Shown here piece after piece: positions 33,091 through 43,183 of a DNA stretch of 64,000 bases. The notes below the pieces were generated by a model, which was not told the DNA's origin, did not search any database, and worked only from the letters and a program-made list of their open reading frames with translations. Within the stretch, counting starts at the first letter, position 1; each line of letters starts with the position of its first letter. The position numbers were made by a program, and so were the translations under genes. Source of the stretch: Diplolepis rosae (taxonomy: Eukaryota; Arthropoda; Insecta; Hymenoptera; Diplolepididae); assembly GCA_030998225.1 (NCBI GenBank), contig JAPYXD010000695.1, forward strand, positions 3,019,001 to 3,083,000. The letters run 5' to 3'.

Positions 33091-33437
33091 GGCCATGGAT
33101 CAATCAGTAGATCTCATTAAATCATTAAAATCAGTTTTCCCCAAGATTTTTCCAGAATAATGAATTTTTTTAGCTGAAACTTTAGGACATAATAAAGGAC
33201 ATATTAGCGGATGGCTGTCGGCTTTAATTAGTTCTAAACAATTTGGAAAATTTTAGTGTTGGTAAAACAGGAATTATTATTTTTTATTGTTTAGAACTAA
33301 TTCAAGTCTGTAGTCATCCGCTAATATGTCCTTTATTAAGTCATAAAATTTGAACCAAAAAAATTCATTATTGTGGAATAATCTTGGGAGAAAGTGATTT
33401 TACTGATTTAGTCAGCTGTATTGATTAATCCATGGCC
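33091..33437. mobile_element. TTAA-flanked MITE, GGCCATGGATCAA family, complete copy
   Basis: TTAA (33087-33090) then GGCCATGGATCAATCAG, and CTGTATTGATTAATCCATGGCC then TTAA (33438-33441). The arms continue inward through AATCAGTTTTCCCCAAGATT and its inverse, and through TAGCGGATGGCTGTCGG and its near-inverse. It is the best-preserved copy of the family. Confidence 0.9.
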
Positions 33438-34273
33438 TTAATGTCTGAGTTTTTTCTAGTAGTTTCAGAAATTAAATTTATTAACAGACATCAAACATGT
33501 AAAAGAAATGTTCAACATGCTTTTACCACCTAAACCACCTTTACGTACGAAACCTACCCTTGAAATTAAAGTATATGGTTATCCGCTTTTATGCTGTCAT
33601 ATATCATTACATGGAATAAGTTACAGTTAATCTTAATGGATATACAAAATTGGGATTGCTTTGCCTACGGGTGGTTTTCATAAGCAAGGGTGACTTTCAG
33701 CATGATCTTTGTTCCATTTTTACATTCTCATCATATGAGAAGGTATTGGTTTTATGTGAAAGATCACTTTCGGAATTTTCATCAATTTTTAACGTTTTGG
33801 GTCAAGAAAAACGGTTCTTACAAAAGTGTCCGTAGGTCGTATACTTGATAACTCTTGATAGAATTATTGGATTGAATTGAGTTTTGGCATACTTTATCGA
33901 AGCCAAAAAAGTAAGGACAAGTTCGTTAACCAGCGACATCAGAACGAAATTGAAAAAGGGAGCATTTTTTGTTTGAAAAAAAAAAAAATATGAAAAAATC
34001 CAAAATTTCAATACTGGTTTCTGATAGCTCTCATAAATCTCTACTAATTATCCTAATAAGATTTTTCGATTAAACTGAAATTAGGAAAGTTACAGTATGT
34101 TAAAACTTGAAAAAAGCCAATATCTAAATTCCATTTCTCAGTTAAATTATACGAGATACGACGAAAAAAAGTAATAATACAAAATTGTTTAGTACATAAA
34201 GATCTGCAAATTTGAATCGCAACATTTTTTCATAAGGTGGATATTTTTTTTTTTTTTTAATCAAAAAAATACT

Positions 34274-34356
34274 TTCGGCAATCGAAAGACCTGGACTCAA
34301 ATCCCAGCGCAGTCGAAAGCGTCTTTTTTTCCACAGAAAAATTTCAAATTCTTTAC
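34274..34356 (+). mobile_element. tRNA-like SINE fragment, copy 2, with 11-bp target duplication
   Basis: AAAAAAATACT stands at 34263-34273 and again at 34357-34367. The 83 bp between are absent from the reference copy of the host repeat. They contain GACCTGGACTCAAATCCCAG, a T-arm-like hairpin with a B-box-like loop, then CGCAGTCGAAAGC and a T-rich stretch. The direct repeat and A-rich target fit retroposition. The piece is too short to be a whole SINE. Confidence 0.7.
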
Positions 34357-34580
34357 AAAAAAATACTATTGAAAATCCAAAATTCAATTTTTTAACAATA
34401 ATATGTAAAATACGATAAAAACGTAAGAATACAAAATTGTTCGTTTCAATAATATATACAAATTTTGTCTTACAGAGCTGGTTTCTTTTATACACACAGT
34501 TTTTTCTACAGAAAGTGTTTTTTACAGTAAATCTAAAGATCTGTTCTCATTAAGAAACAAAATCGGAAAATATCTTTCGA

Positions 34581-35252
34581 ATGTTGGTTGTCGATTACAA
34601 TCTAAATATAGTTTCCAAATTATTATCTCTCAATAGTTTTCCTATCCAATTTATCGATAAACATATTAAAAAAAGACTCAAAGAAATTCATTTAAAATTA
34701 AATAATCATACAAAAAACTTGAAAAATTCTCTTGAAAATTCATCTAATAACAAAGTTCCAATTGTTTCAATTCCATACTATGGGAATTTATCTGAAGTTG
34801 TAAAACGCCTATTACAAAAATATGAGGTAAAAATTGTTTTTAGGATTAATTCCAAATTTGACAGATTCATAACATTGGGCAAAGATCCTTATGAAATAGG
34901 AGAACAAAGTAATGTTGTTTACAAGATTTCGTGTAATTGTGGAAAGTGTTACGTTGGTCAAACAAAACGCCCTTTGAGGATCAGACTAGACGAACATTTT
35001 AAAAATTTCAATCTCAACGATAAGTTTCACAATGTAATTAGTAAACACCGTAAGAATCATGAAAATAATCAGGACAATCATAGTTTTCTTTGGAATGATG
35101 TTAAAATTTTACATAAAGAAAGAGATAGGTATAAAAGAGCTTTTTCTGAAATGGTTTTTATAAAAAAAGAAAATGCTAATAGTCTGAATAAAATCACTGA
35201 TATTGAACATTTGAATTCTTCTTACAATATGATTCTGGATTTCTTATCTTGA
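34581..35252 (+). CDS. GIY-YIG endonuclease domain of a Penelope-like retroelement
   Basis: The 223-codon frame ends at TGA 35250-35252; the same frame is open only nine codons upstream of this ATG. Residues 14-35 (LLSLNSFPIQFIDKHIKKRL) match the end of the reverse transcriptase region, where a short FP-x-F-I segment is typical. Residues 59-88 (PIVSIPYYGNLSEVVKRLL) are the linker of the family. The GIY-YIG core follows: VVYKI at 112-116, cysteines at 118, 120 and 123, YVGQT at 124-128, Arg135 and His139. ISKHRKNH (153-160), WNDVKIL (171-177) and the likely catalytic Glu190 in AFSEMVF complete the pattern. In the parent element this domain nicks target DNA to prime reverse transcription. The endonuclease part looks intact, but the N-terminal enzyme is missing, so it is a remnant. 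No host role can be inferred. Confidence 0.85.
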   Translation: MLVVDYNLNIVSKLLSLNSFPIQFIDKHIKKRLKEIHLKLNNHTKNLKNSLENSSNNKVPIVSIPYYGNLSEVVKRLLQKYEVKIVFRINSKFDRFITLGKDPYEIGEQSNVVYKISCNCGKCYVGQTKRPLRIRLDEHFKNFNLNDKFHNVISKHRKNHENNQDNHSFLWNDVKILHKERDRYKRAFSEMVFIKKENANSLNKITDIEHLNSSYNMILDFLS

Positions 35253-35735
35253 CAATGTTATAATCAAAAACAGTTTTTTCTAATTTTAAATTTGAATCAA
35301 AAATTCTTACTCAAATTTGCTTCTAATTTCCTAAAATCTTCGTTTTCATTTTAATTGTATATTTGAAATTAATAATATTAGACTAAATGACTCATATCAT
35401 ATGAGGTTATTACATGACACCTTGGGTTCAGTTGTTGATAATATCTCTTATTGACTAGACAATATGTCTTTTCCTCTTATAAATTTAAATTCTAAGTAAA
35501 TGGGGGAAATTGTTGTTACAAAAGTTTTTATTTAATTATGACGTTTTTATTATTTTAATGGTAATTATTAATTCTCCAATTACATAACTTCGTATCATGT
35601 TTTTTATAAAAGTTTTATATTTTAATTTCATTAATTCCTTGTTATTACTTGTAGATTTTTACCATTGACTGTCATGTTTTGACTTGATCATTATATTCAA
35701 AAAATTCCATGTAATGTAATCTGACTGAAGTTGTA

Positions 35736-35776
35736 TGCCCTGATGATGCTTCTGGAGTGGAAGCGAAACGTTGGCA
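35736..35776 (+). ncRNA. Hammerhead-ribozyme-like motif of the Penelope element
   Basis: The sequence reads TGCC, CTGATGA, T, GCTTC, TGGAGTG, GAAGC, GAAA, CGTT, GGCA. CTGATGA and GAAA are the two conserved core strands, GCTTC/GAAGC makes stem II, and TGCC/GGCA can close the outer helix. Such motifs are known in Penelope-like elements, usually with a very short helix III. A cleavage triplet in the right place could not be assigned with confidence. It may act in a dimeric form or be decayed. Confidence 0.6.
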
Positions 35777-36368
35777 AAAATTTTTAATTAAAGATCTGAT
35801 TAAATGTCCAATTTGTACCCGTTTTCTTCTTCATAATTATCAACACTTGGACGTTAAACATACCTAAATTAAATTATTGTATTTTCTGTAAAAAACATTT
35901 TCTTTAGAAAAAATGTTGTGTATGAATTGAAACCGACTCGTTTGATACAGTTTCTGATAAAACGTATATTTTTCAGTTTAATTTTAAAAAATACGATTAA
36001 AATTCGAAAATTCCATTATTTAAACAAAATATGTGACATACAAAAAAAAAGGTTGAGATGGAAAATTATTTGCCTAAATGAGGTCTACAAATTCTCAGTA
36101 GGACATTTTTTGACAAGATGTATATTTTATGTTTTGATTTTAAATATTGAAAATCAAAAATTTCATCTTTTAACCAAAATATGTGAGATACAAAATAAGC
36201 GTTAAAAAATCGTTTGCTTGAAAACAGTCTATGAATTTTTTTCCTTTTTGAGATATTTGGAAGGAAATAAATTCTCTTTTAATCGTGTAAATTATTAGAA
36301 AGTTACAGAAATCTTTACAGAAGATCGAGCGCGAAGCGCGAGTGTCATGATGAGAATGTGTTCCTTAA

Positions 36369-37401
36369 AGGGGTCTTCTACCTTGTGGCCTCGTTTTTGA
36401 TACTGTTTTTTGAGAATGAATTGTAGGGAAACCAATAATGCAATCGAGGTGCGGTTTTTTGCATTTACCTTATTTATTTATATACTTTCAACAACAATTT
36501 TACTGAAATTTTACTGCCTCCAATTTGACCGTGATTTGACCTTAAAATATCCCTTACGAAAAATGTATACCAAAACGGTTGACACGATTTAGCTCATGAA
36601 AGTCGTCTGAAACAAAAAAGCCAAAATGATTCAGTTTTTTTATGCCTTTGGCTATCGTTTGACACAAGGAATTTTCAAAATTTGAAAATTTCAGGAAATA
36701 GTGAACAAACAAGAAATAAAAAAATGTCTATGTTTTCAAGGTCAAGAACAGCTGTAAAAATTCTTGAAATGGAAAAAAATATTTGACGGCTCTGGAAACC
36801 CCGAAATAATAAGATTTCGGCTATACCCTTTTAAGGTGGCTTGATCGTTTGGTGTCGTATGAAGTGAGGGGCACCGTGGGGGCACGTGTTACATGAATGC
36901 TCATTGCTACTTATTTTTTTAATAATCATATGTATTATAGTAACATCTGAGTATAGTAAAAAATTATTAGTTTCACCTCGAGGCGATTTCTATGTTCTGT
37001 ACCTTTTTCGCAATTTTCTCTTGATTGAAGTCGTTAACCCTTTGTTTTTATAATACTAATAGATTCCTGGAAATCGAAAGTACTAGTATATATTTAATTT
37101 ATGGGGACTTGTGATTTTTTCCGGAGTTTCGCCAATTTTGACGAGGAATCCCATAATACTACGTGTTAAACTGACATTTTTTCGGTAGCGATTTTTTCGG
37201 CAAATGACATCGTCAACCACGGTATTTCTTTTTTCCATGTGAATCTAGCATATTTTATTAAGATAATCTCTAAGTTTCAGAGCAGTCTATAATTTTTTTC
37301 AAAAACGCCACCTTAAAATAATATTTCTAGCACCTTCTAGGCTACAAAAATGCAAAAAAAAAGAATTGGATTTTTTTGAACCAACAAGGTAGAAGACACC
37401 C
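36369..37401. mobile_element. TTAA-flanked element with GTCTTCTACCTTG ends, 1.03 kb
   Basis: TTAA (36365-36368) precedes AGGGGTCTTCTACCTTG and TTAA (37402-37405) follows CAAGGTAGAAGACACCC. The reference repeat at 23275-23305 has a single TTAA at this place, so the insertion and its 4-bp duplication are confirmed. A smaller nested element may lie inside: TTAAGGTGGC near 36832 and GCCACCTTAA near 37307. No transposase frame is present. TTAA targeting suggests piggyBac-type mobilisation. Confidence 0.85.
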
Positions 37402-37422
37402 TTAAGGCTGATAGAGCCTTAA

Positions 37423-38080
37423 GGTAGTTCGTTCACGAAAATAAGACCTCAGGCCAAAATAGATAATTTCAAGAATAGCAATATTATTATTGAAGGGCTA
37501 ATTTGGAAGAGAAAAGATTATTTTTCATGAAAAAAATTTGAAACACAAAAACATAATTTTATTAATAAATTTTATTTTTGCCCAAACTTATTTTCTTATC
37601 GCTTTGAGCCAAAATTTTAAAAATGATGCGATTCTAATAAAACACGGTTCATTTTTTTAGGAAAAAGGTCCTTTATAACATGACCGTTTCCTATTTTTGA
37701 AATTGAATTAATTATTATCAAATACAGCAATTTGTTTATAAAAATTTTGTTTTAAAAGTTTTTATTTTCATAAATTCAGCCATTAAAAAATTCATTTTCA
37801 AAAATTGGAAACGGTCAAGTTGTAGTGAATCTTTTTCCTAAAAAAATGAATCGTGATTTATTAGAATCGCATAATTTTTAAAATTTGGCTCGAAGCGATA
37901 AAAAAATAAGTTTGGGCAAAAATAAAATTTATTAATAAAATTATTTTTTTGTGTTTCAAATTTTTTTCATGAAAAATAATCATTTCTCTCTCAAATTAGC
38001 CCTTCAATAATAATATTGCTATTCTTGAAAGCAAAATTATCTATTTTTGCCTGAGGTCTAATTTTCGTGAACGAACTACC
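37423..38080. mobile_element. TTAA-flanked palindromic MITE, GGTAGTT family, copy 3
   Basis: TTAA (37419-37422) precedes GGTAGTTCGTTCACG and TTAA (38081-38084) follows CGTGAACGAACTACC. In the reference repeat the same spot reads GCCTTAAGTAAATT-like with one TTAA (near 23275), so this too has an empty site in the window. The arms are about 300 bp and highly similar. Confidence 0.9.
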
Positions 38081-38337
38081 TTAAGTAAATTAAATTTCCT
38101 CTTTCATTTGAAATAAAAAACAAATTTAGTAACTTTGAGAAAATGTAATTCACATCTACAATATTATAAAATTGACTTGAGTTTCAGTATCAAATTACAA
38201 GAAATAAAGTTGAGTGTATGCAAACAATATAAAACCGAGCGCGAAGCGCGACGATCTAATCGCCTGCCCTAGACTCGCTCAAACTTGCAAGCGAAGCGTG
38301 CGACGAAAATGTTCCCGCGAAGCTGGCAGATTTTTTC

Positions 38338-39294
38338 ATCTTTATTCCATAATATATTTTATTGTTTACCTTGCATAGAACAGGTTTAATAAAATTTTGA
38401 AAAATATCTACTTGACATTATGAATTTAGTTTCTAATCCGTCTTCTTTAAAATAAGACCTAAAAAAGGGTGTTAATTAAATTTGCTTAGGTTTTTATAAT
38501 AGATTATTAACGCTTTGAAATCACTTTATTATTATGAAGAAGTTAATCGTCAATAAACTTTTATTACACTTTTATATACGCTATCAGTTTTTACTCTCAA
38601 TCCTAATGGTTCATAAAAAGATGATATTTTTGTCACATCGACTACTGCATTTATTTCTTATTTTTTTGTGATTTTAGCACTTTTTAAAAGGGTGCAATCT
38701 CTAACTTAGTCAATAGCTTTAGATTTGGTTCTATCCTTTATGTTTAAAATGTGACTTGAATTTTGTCTATATGTTGAGTTTAATAGGAGTTTTGAATATT
38801 TTTAAACCTTTGAACATATGTGACACACCTGGTAATAAAGGGTTTAGGGATTTCCCGCACAATACTCCTATTTTATGCTGTAGATTACGACCTTGTTTAC
38901 GACCAAGACTTTGGTGTGGCTTAGGAATCTTAAGATTTTAAATCTTTTATTGCTTGAAAACGTTTGAAATATTAAATATCTTAAATTGTGTCATATTAAT
39001 AATATTTAGACGATATTGTAATCTGCATCAAAATTGTCGTTAAAAATCCCACACCAAAGTCGAGTTAAATGAAATGAAAAATTTTGGTATTTTATAATCA
39101 AGATTTCATAAAATTAAAAAAAAATATTTCGTTAAATCAACCGAAAAACCATTAAAAAGCAATTTAGTCAATTGAAATTTTATTGCAATTACCAAAATCA
39201 AACGGTTTGGCGATTTGGTAAGGTAGCTTTTTTAATTCACAAAATATCTTTTTTTTAAATTTGGAAAACACAATAAAAGTTTTTATATTTACAT
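38338..39294. other. AT-rich stretch without recognisable gene
   Basis: A 61-codon frame (38756-38941) has two runs of similar phrases but no domain. No repeat pair was found. Confidence 0.4.
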
Positions 39295-39298
39295 TTAA

Positions 39299-39959
39299 GG
39301 TAGTTCGTTCACGAAAATTAGACCTCAGGAAAAAATAAATAATTTTGCTTTCAAGAATAGCAATATTATTGTTGAAGGGCTAATTTGAAAGAGAAAAGAT
39401 TATTTTTCATGAAAAAAATTTGAAACAAAAACATAATTTTATTAATAAATTTTATTTTTGCCCAAACTTATTTTCTTATTGCTTCCAGCCAAATTTTTAA
39501 AAATGCTGCGATTCTAATAAATTACAAATCACTTTTTCAAAAAAAAGATTCCCTACAACATGACCGTTTCCTATTTTTGAAATTGAATTATTTATTATCA
39601 AATACAGCAATTTGTTTATAAAAATTTTGTTTTGAAAAATTGTTTTTTTATAATTTCAACCATTAAAGAATTCATTTTCAAAAATTGAAAACGGTTAACT
39701 TGTAGGGAATGTTTTTCTTGAAAAAGTGATTTGTAATTTATTAAAATCGCATAATTTTAAAATTTGGTAAGAAGCGATAAAAAAATAAATTTTGGCAAAA
39801 ATAAAATTTATTAATAAAATTATGTTTTTGTGTTTCAAATTTTTTTCATGAAAAATAATCTATTCTCTTTCAAATTAGCCCTTCAATAATAATATTGCTA
39901 TTCTTGAAAGCAAAATTATCTATTTTGGCCTGAGGTCTAATTTTGGTGATCGAACTACC
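39299..39959. mobile_element. TTAA-flanked palindromic MITE, GGTAGTT family, copy 4
   Basis: TTAA (39295-39298) precedes GGTAGTTCGTTCACG and TTAA (39960-39963) follows GGTGATCGAACTACC. It is the closest relative of copy 3. Its right TTAA joins the truncated member of another TTAA family that follows. Confidence 0.9.
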
Positions 39960-39963
39960 TTAA

Positions 39964-40147
39964 ATTATATTCAATTCTAAAATGTTTAGCCAAATTTTTA
40001 CTAAAACGAACTTGACAGACTATTGGTTACCTTTCGTTGTATATTAAATATTTTTTACATTTTTAGAAAAATATTTCCTAAAGTAAAAAGTTTACCTTGC
40101 AGAAATTTTACAAGAATTTGGTAACGTGGTTTAGTTGATTTATGGCC
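39964..40147. mobile_element. Half copy of the GGCCATGGATCAA family
   Basis: The right end (GAATTTGGTAACGTGGTTTAG, then GATTTATGGCC before TTAA 40148) matches the right half of the 40152-40509 element, and the interior ACGAACTTGACAGAC matches as well. The left half is missing, replaced by the GGTAGTT element. Confidence 0.6.
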
Positions 40148-40151
40148 TTAA

Positions 40152-40509
40152 GGTCATGGATCAATCGGACCACGTGACTAAATTATACATTTATTCGTTC
40201 ATGTAAGATAACTCTTTTAACTTACAAAGTATCTTTCTGGAAATTTTTGAAACGTAACAAAAAGCAACAAAACACCTCTGTTAATTTCTTTTTAGTAAAA
40301 ATTTTGAAAAAAATTCCAAAACTTATCGATAATTACAGTTAAATGTAAAATTGTATGTAACATTTTTACTCAAACGAAGTTGACAGACGTTCTTTATCAT
40401 CTTCTTTCGTATTTCCCAAATATGCAGGAAGGCATTTTGTAAAATAAAAAATCTATCTTACACGAACTTTTACAGGAATTTGGTCACGTGACCTGGTTGA
40501 TCCATAGCC
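40152..40509. mobile_element. TTAA-flanked MITE, GGCCATGGATCAA family
   Basis: TTAA (40148-40151) then GGTCATGGATCAATC and CACGTGAC. The right end is GTCACGTGACC, GGTTGATCCATAGCC, then TTAA (40510-40513). Its left TTAA is shared with the half copy before it. Confidence 0.85.
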
Positions 40510-40513
40510 TTAA

Positions 40514-41030
40514 GGTAAACATTTTTCGGCTCGGAAAAGTCACCGTCGAAATTTTTGTTGAGAGAGCGTAAAACGAACGGAAACAGCATTAAAGATGCTG
40601 CAACTCTATTCGATGACGGGAGGGAAGAGGTCTAAGACGATTCAATAAAGTCGGCAAAGTGTAGATTTTTCTGATTAGCCGGCAAAGTTGGACGGGTTGC
40701 TGCGCGTGATCGCCCTTCCAAATCAGGCTTTAAATTGGCAGGCCTTTGTCTTATTTTCTTGAAGTCAAGGCATCTCCTGGGGAAACACTTTGGTCTCGCC
40801 AACTCTCTGGGCCCCAATATTCGCTCGGCCATTCACGTCATGTCTCAGGAAATGCACTCGACACCTTCCTTATACCATAGAGTTTCAATCGGTGTCGTTC
40901 AATCGAGATTGGCTACTTCGTGAGCTGCTTACCACCTACTGGACATAATTATATAACGTCTTGGCAGTGTTTGCCACGTTACACTCAAAAGTAATGCCTT
41001 AACATAATCCGTTACTACAGCCGTTACCCG
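40514..41030. other. GC-richer, apparently single-copy stretch
   Basis: Base composition is balanced and no copy is seen elsewhere. Two opposed frames of about 60 codons (40735-40923 plus, 40632-40832 minus) cover it without domains. The end near 40985-41025 repeats GTAATG and GTTAC phrases. This is a candidate host segment between transposons, with no firm gene. Confidence 0.35.
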
Positions 41031-41094
41031 TGCAGAAAATTTGCCGTGGCCTAGATTGGACCCAGAAATGGCATCCATCGTTCAAAATGAAATG

Positions 41095-41700
41095 CTCTCT
41101 GAATCAGTAAAAACTCACTGATTAACAGTGAAAAACCACTTACTTAGAAAAAAAATTTGATTGAATCAAAGAAAATGATTTGTTAGAACGACTTTCTTTG
41201 ATTTAAAGAAATGATGTGTTAAAATGAAATAAAATTTGTTTAATTCAAACAAAATATCTTTGAACCAAATAAATATTTGTTTGAATTAAATTTACTTTTC
41301 TTAAAAACAAAAAAAATTAATGCATTGATATATGGTCAAAGTTAAAATTTGTTTGATTTAAGAGAGAAATTTATTTGATTCGAATAAATATTTATATGGT
41401 CCAAAGATATTTTGTTTGAATGAAACAAATTTTGTTTCATTTAAACAAAACATTTCTTTATATCAAAGAAAGTGTTTCAAACAAATAATTTTTTTGATTC
41501 AGTCAAATATTTTTTCTGAGTGATCTTTCAAATGTTATAAGTCTTCCACATAGAAATCAGTGCAATATACTGATCAAAAGTGAAATTCGCTGGTCAACTA
41601 CTGAGTTTCCCTAATGATTTCAGTTAAATTTCACTGATTCTATGTGGAAGACTTATCAACACTCGAAACAGTGGTTTTTCACAGTTTCTGATTTAGGGAG
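41095..41700. mobile_element. ACTGATT-array foldback MITE, copy 4, itself interrupted
   Basis: The left end CTCTCTGAATCAGTAAAAA and the right end ACAGTTTCTGATTTAGGGAG match the family. GTCTTCCACATAGAAATCAG near 41541 and its inverse near 41637 match copy 3. A second palindrome (41139-41524) lies inside the left part. Confidence 0.75.
41139..41524. mobile_element. Nested palindrome with CTTAGAAAAAA ends and TTTGATT repeats
   Basis: ACTTAGAAAAAAAATTTGAT at the left is inverted as TCAAATATTTTTTCTGAGT at the right. The interior alternates TTTGATTCAAAGAAA and TTTGTTTGAATT-type motifs in both orientations. Similar ends (TTTTTTCTGAGTG) occur at 53067-53079 and 60305-60317. Confidence 0.7.
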
Positions 41701-42061
41701 CGCCGCGCCCGATCTGAGCCAGGTCTGATGAAAGAATATACGCTATACCCTCCTCCGGATATTCAAACTCGCCTGACTAGGACCAGATTTGGCAGCCTGG
41801 TCACGTTGTATGATTTGCCCTGGGTCCGGTCAGGCCGTGTGTTCCATTACCGGTCTGGGCCATGATTTGGCAATTTGTACATGGGCTAGTTTAAAATTAA
41901 AAGCCGCGCCTGTTTTGAGCCTAGTCTGGAAGGTTAAAAATCCGATAGAGCGTATTGCATTTATTCTTCCACCAGACTTGGCCCAGACCAGGCGCGGAAA
42001 TTTATTTTGAATGATTGGTGCCATGTCTGTGCCTAATCTGGGCCACGGCAAGTTTTCTACA

Positions 42062-42379
42062 TATGCACTTTTTTCAGTACAATTTCGATAAATAATTTTA
42101 ATTTCCCACATATACTTAGAACCGTTTTTTTATTGAAATGGTTAGAGCGCAAGTTAGACTGTCACTCTAAAAACAATTAATTACAATTTGAAATAATTAC
42201 AATTTGAAATAATTACAATTTGAACTGTCATATTAGAATTACATATGATAATTGCAGAAATATTTTTATTACAAGAGGACTAGGCAATCGTTTTCCAAGA
42301 ATTTTTAAATTTTGTTTTTATTTTCTCATAAGAAAATAAAAATAAGCATAAAAAACTCTTTTGTATGTTTTTTATTCAA
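42062..42379. other. AT-rich stretch with a short triple repeat
   Basis: AATTACAATTTGAAAT is repeated three times in tandem at about 42178-42225. No gene is present. Confidence 0.5.
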
Positions 42380-43183
42380 ACGATATATGGTATCAAAAAC
42401 TGATTAAAAAAAATTATTTTCTTACAAATATCTAAAAAAAAAAAAAAATTCGTAGACTGTTTTCAAGCAAACGATTTTTCATTTTAACACTTATTTTGTA
42501 TCACATATTTTGGTTAAAAAATGAAATTTTTTATTTTCAATATCTAAAATCAAAACATAAAATATACATCTTGTCAAAAAATGCACTACTGAGAATTTCT
42601 AGACCTCATTTAGGCAAATAATTTTCCATCTCAACCTTTTTTTTTGTATGCCACATATTTTGTTTAAATAATGGAATTTTCGATTTTTAATCGTATTTTT
42701 TTAAATTACAATAAAAATATACGTTTTATCAGAAACTGTGTCAGAACAAAATTTGTATATATTATTGAAACGAAAAATTTTGAATTTTGGATTTTCAATA
42801 TTAATTTCAAACTCAACTAATTAATTTGAAAGTATTTTTTTTTTTTAATCAAAAAGAAAAATATACACCTTATGAAAAAATGTTGCGATTCTAATTTGTA
42901 GATCTGTATGTAGTAAACAATTTTGTAATATAACTTTTTTTTCATCGTATTTCGTATAACTTTACTGAAAAATGGAATTTAGAAATTGACTTTTTTCAAG
43001 TTTTAACATACTGTAACTTTCCTAATAGAGATTTATGAGAAATATCAGATACCAATATTGGAATTTTGGATTTGCCCATAAAGTTTTTTTCAAAAATACA
43101 AAAAATGCTCCTATTTTGACAATTTTTTTCGATTGTGGATGGTTAATGAACTTGTCCTTAATTTTTTGGCTCCGATAAAGTAT
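42380..43183 (+). mobile_element. Partial GC-hairpin family copy without the hairpin
   Basis: The segment aligns with 23390-24220: TCGTAGACTGTTTTCAAGC, ATACATCTTGTC, CATTTAGGCAAA, GTAGATCTGTATGTAG and GAACTTGTCCTTA occur in the same order. The left GC-rich end and the right end are missing. A phrase TTTCAAACTCAACTAATTAA at 42806 is absent from other copies but resembles 27920-27945. Confidence 0.6.

Larger units (their letters stand above)
34540..35878 (+). mobile_element. 5'-truncated Penelope-like retroelement
   Basis: The insert encodes the C-terminal end of a Penelope-like protein (34581-35252) followed by an AT-rich 3' region with a hammerhead-like core (35736-35776). Penelope-like elements encode a reverse transcriptase joined to a GIY-YIG endonuclease, and many carry hammerhead motifs. 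The reverse transcriptase domain is almost wholly absent, as expected for 5' truncation during target-primed reverse transcription. The element is therefore dead as a source of reverse transcriptase. Confidence 0.8.
34475..35939. mobile_element. Element with about 60-bp imperfect inverted ends around the Penelope fragment
   Basis: The left end (GAGCTGGTTTCTTTTATACA, then TTTTTTCTACAGAAAGTG and TTTTTTACAG) is mirrored at the right by CTGTAAAAAACATTTTCTTT, then AGAAAAAATG, TGTATGAATTGAAACCGACTC. TACA stands outside both ends (34471-34474, 35946-35949), though six extra bases intervene at the right. Paralogous repeats read TTTGTCTGACACAGTTTCTG here. Either a MITE received the Penelope element or these are the Penelope element's own inverted flanks. 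Confidence 0.55.
33716..38337 (-). mobile_element. Expanded, inverted copy of the GC-hairpin family
   Basis: Reading the minus strand, this copy aligns with 22977-24408 from end to end, including CCGTAGGTCGTAT, the degenerate AT-rich units, CGAGCGCGAAGCGCGAGTG (36333) and CGAGCGCGAAGCGCGACG (38235). It is 4.6 kb rather than 1.4 kb because of four later insertions: a tRNA-like SINE piece (34274-34356), a terminal-repeat element with a Penelope fragment (34475-35939), and TTAA elements at 36369-37401 and 37423-38080. Removing these restores the order seen in the reference copy. Confidence 0.75.
41031..42061. mobile_element. Element with TTGCCGTGGCC inverted ends, interrupted by two nested foldbacks
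   Basis: TGCAGAAAATTTGCCGTGGC at the left is inverted at the right as GCCACGGCAAGTTTTCTACA, and the match goes on about 55 bp (AGATTGGACCCAGAAATGGC versus its inverse). The part 41703-42000 is GC-rich and has inverted phrases of its own: GCGCCCGATCTGAGCCAGG and GGCCCAGACCAGGCGCGG. An ACTGATT element (41095-41700) sits just inside the left end. Open frames on both strands (41789-42010, 41830-42111) are by-products of the GC content. Confidence 0.7.
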
